Source: JBMNKL01 sp050261495
GTDB lineage: Bacteria; Bacillota; Clostridia; Acetivibrionales; DTU013
Assembly (NCBI GenBank): GCA_050261495.1
Contig: JBLNDI010000093.1
Coordinates: forward strand, 1-14,571
Reading direction: 5' to 3'
Length of the DNA: 14,571 bases
The translations under genes were made by a program, and so were the position numbers. The notes beneath the pieces were generated by a model. It searched no databases. It was not told where the DNA came from and was given only the letters and a program-made list of their open reading frames with translations. This document shows, piece after piece, positions 13,273-14,571 of the stretch. Positions within the stretch are counted from its first letter, which is position 1. The number at the start of each line of letters is the position of its first letter.

Positions 13273-14571
13273 TTGGCAGAGGTAATCTATAAAACTAAAG
13301 TAGAGGATACTTACTCTTGTGATGTCCTGGTTGTGGGAGGTGGACCGGCCGGGATAGCGTCGGCGATTGCTTCGGCACGTGCAGGCGCTGATACAATACT
13401 GATTGAAAAATACGGTTTTGTCGGCGGGTCAGCTACCGCATCCATAGTCGGTCCGTTTATGACATGCTATGACGGAAGCAATAAGCAGCAGATAATCAAA
13501 GGTATTTTTGACGAGCTTATAACAAGAATGGAAAAAGCCGGCGGCGCGATTCATGCTTCCAAAATAGGAGTAGCTACGCCATATGCCGCTTTTATACGCG
13601 AAGGACATCATCATGTTACACCTTTTGACCCTGAATGTTTGAAGCTTGTTGCAGAACAAATGCTTGTCGAAAGCGGCGTTAAGCTTCTCTATTATACGCA
13701 GTTTATAGATTGCGTGCTTGAAGGCAAAAGAATAAAGCATGTAATTGCCGCAAAAAAAGAAGGACTTTGTTCAATACAGGCCAAATGCATCGTTGATTGC
13801 ACGGGCGATGCGGATATAGCCGCAAAAGCGGGAGTGCCTGTTCAACTGGGAGCTAAAAATGGAGTAATGCAGCCTGCCACAATGGTATTTCGTGTTTGCA
13901 ACGTGAACTCGGACAAATTTGAAGCATATGTCGAATCGAACATGGATAAATTAGGAAAGCCTTTCAGCGGCTTGTGCAGCTGGGTGATCGAAAAAGCGCG
14001 TGAAAACGGGGACTGGAATATTAAGCGTGATGAAGTTGGCGCCTACAAAGGTATACATAATGGAGAATGGCGCTTAAACACTACAAGGATAACCTCTGTT
14101 GACGGTACAAAAAGCGAAGAGCTTACGAGAGCTTCAATTGAAGGGAGAAAACAGGTCCAGGAAGTGCTTGCATTTCTGCGTAAATACGTTCCCGGTTTTG
14201 AAAATGCATGGATAATGGACAGCGGAGGTGCGGTTGGTATTCGTGAGACCAGGCATATTATCGGGGAGTATGTTATAACAAGGGACGACGTAGTTAATTG
14301 CAAACATTTTGAAGACGCTATTTTGCTCTGCAGCAATTCAATAGATATTCATTCAAATAGTTCGAAAGGAGAATATGTTACTGTAGAAAACTGGTACGAG
14401 ATTCCTTTCAGGAGTCTTGTGCCAAAAGGATGTGACAACCTGCTTGTTGCAGGGCGCAGTATATCTGCCGATTCCGAAGCGGTTGCCGCTTTCCGGGTGA
14501 TGCCGTGCTGCTTTGGCATCGGCCAGGCTGCTGGTTCTGCAGCTGCTATCTGTGTAAAAAACAATATCCGA
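13273..14571 (+). CDS. FAD-dependent oxidoreductase 2, truncated by window end
   Basis: An open frame of 433 codons runs from TTG 13273 to the last base. The FAD site is DVLVVGGGPAGIASAIASAR (17-36), with EKYGFVGGSATAS near 45-57, then DCTGDADIAAKAGV, the family motif VGIRETRHIIGEYVIT, and the C-terminal IPFRSLVPKGCDNLLVAGRS with FRVMPCCFGIGQAAGSAAA. It is the same family as the preceding gene, but clearly diverged from it. It has about 16 residues before the Rossmann strand and differs in the substrate-domain half. TTG 13273 is chosen because GAAAGGGTGA (13258-13267) is 5 bases upstream; no ATG precedes the Rossmann strand in frame. Comparison with gene 1 suggests only a few tens of residues are missing. 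The two may form a heteromer or act on successive steps. Confidence 0.85.
   Translation, partial: MAEVIYKTKVEDTYSCDVLVVGGGPAGIASAIASARAGADTILIEKYGFVGGSATASIVGPFMTCYDGSNKQQIIKGIFDELITRMEKAGGAIHASKIGVATPYAAFIREGHHHVTPFDPECLKLVAEQMLVESGVKLLYYTQFIDCVLEGKRIKHVIAAKKEGLCSIQAKCIVDCTGDADIAAKAGVPVQLGAKNGVMQPATMVFRVCNVNSDKFEAYVESNMDKLGKPFSGLCSWVIEKARENGDWNIKRDEVGAYKGIHNGEWRLNTTRITSVDGTKSEELTRASIEGRKQVQEVLAFLRKYVPGFENAWIMDSGGAVGIRETRHIIGEYVITRDDVVNCKHFEDAILLCSNSIDIHSNSSKGEYVTVENWYEIPFRSLVPKGCDNLLVAGRSISADSEAVAAFRVMPCCFGIGQAAGSAAAICVKNNIR

Overview
The window looks like an accessory carbohydrate-catabolism region of a Gram-positive anaerobe, most likely a clostridial Firmicute. Reasons: strong AGGAGG-type ribosome binding sites, frequent TTG starts (five genes here), consensus sigma-A promoters, a lipoprotein sugar-binding protein, and ROK-family kinase and repressor genes. 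Both ends cut through genes. No rRNA, tRNA, CRISPR array, insertion sequence or phage gene was seen.

Region 1 (about 1-6324, + strand) reads as one operon: the tail of a zinc-type medium-chain dehydrogenase, an ABC sugar-binding lipoprotein, an N-acylglucosamine 2-epimerase-family isomerase, a SIS-domain phosphosugar enzyme, two tandem amidohydrolase-2 paralogs, and a second SIS-domain enzyme. Gaps are short and each gene has a good Shine-Dalgarno sequence. The upstream amidohydrolase has lost every recognisable metal ligand, while its neighbour keeps most of them. A ROK-family sugar kinase (6422-7348) follows, with its own consensus promoter and a leader that can form competing hairpins. Uptake, epimerisation, a kinase and two free-standing SIS enzymes of the size of fructosamine-phosphate deglycases suggest (inference only) catabolism of an amino-sugar, Amadori-type or other conjugated sugar.

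Region 2 (7349-10220) holds an unmistakable L-fucose isomerase (fucI) with its own promoter, then a gene-poor stretch and a small GNAT acetyltransferase with its own promoter. The fucI product is near full-family length and highly conserved, yet carries Gln (codon 8621-8623) where E. coli FucI has the catalytic, metal-binding Glu337. No fucK or fucA is present in the window.

Region 3 (10284-14571) is a divergent unit. A ROK-family repressor with an N-terminal helix-turn-helix is on the - strand. Facing it are two tandem FAD-dependent oxidoreductases of the FAD_oxidored type on the + strand, the second cut by the window end. The 359-bp region between them carries the 12-mer TATTTGTCAATC twice, once at each promoter. 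One copy forms a perfect 7-3-7 inverted repeat over the -35 of a fully consensus promoter. This is a credible local autoregulatory circuit.

For the hunt, the strongest leads are the E-to-Q change in FucI, the pairing of a ligand-less amidohydrolase with a more normal paralog inside a two-SIS operon, and the divergent ROK/FAD-oxidoreductase module with its paired operators. All family names come from reading the translated sequences; no database search was run.
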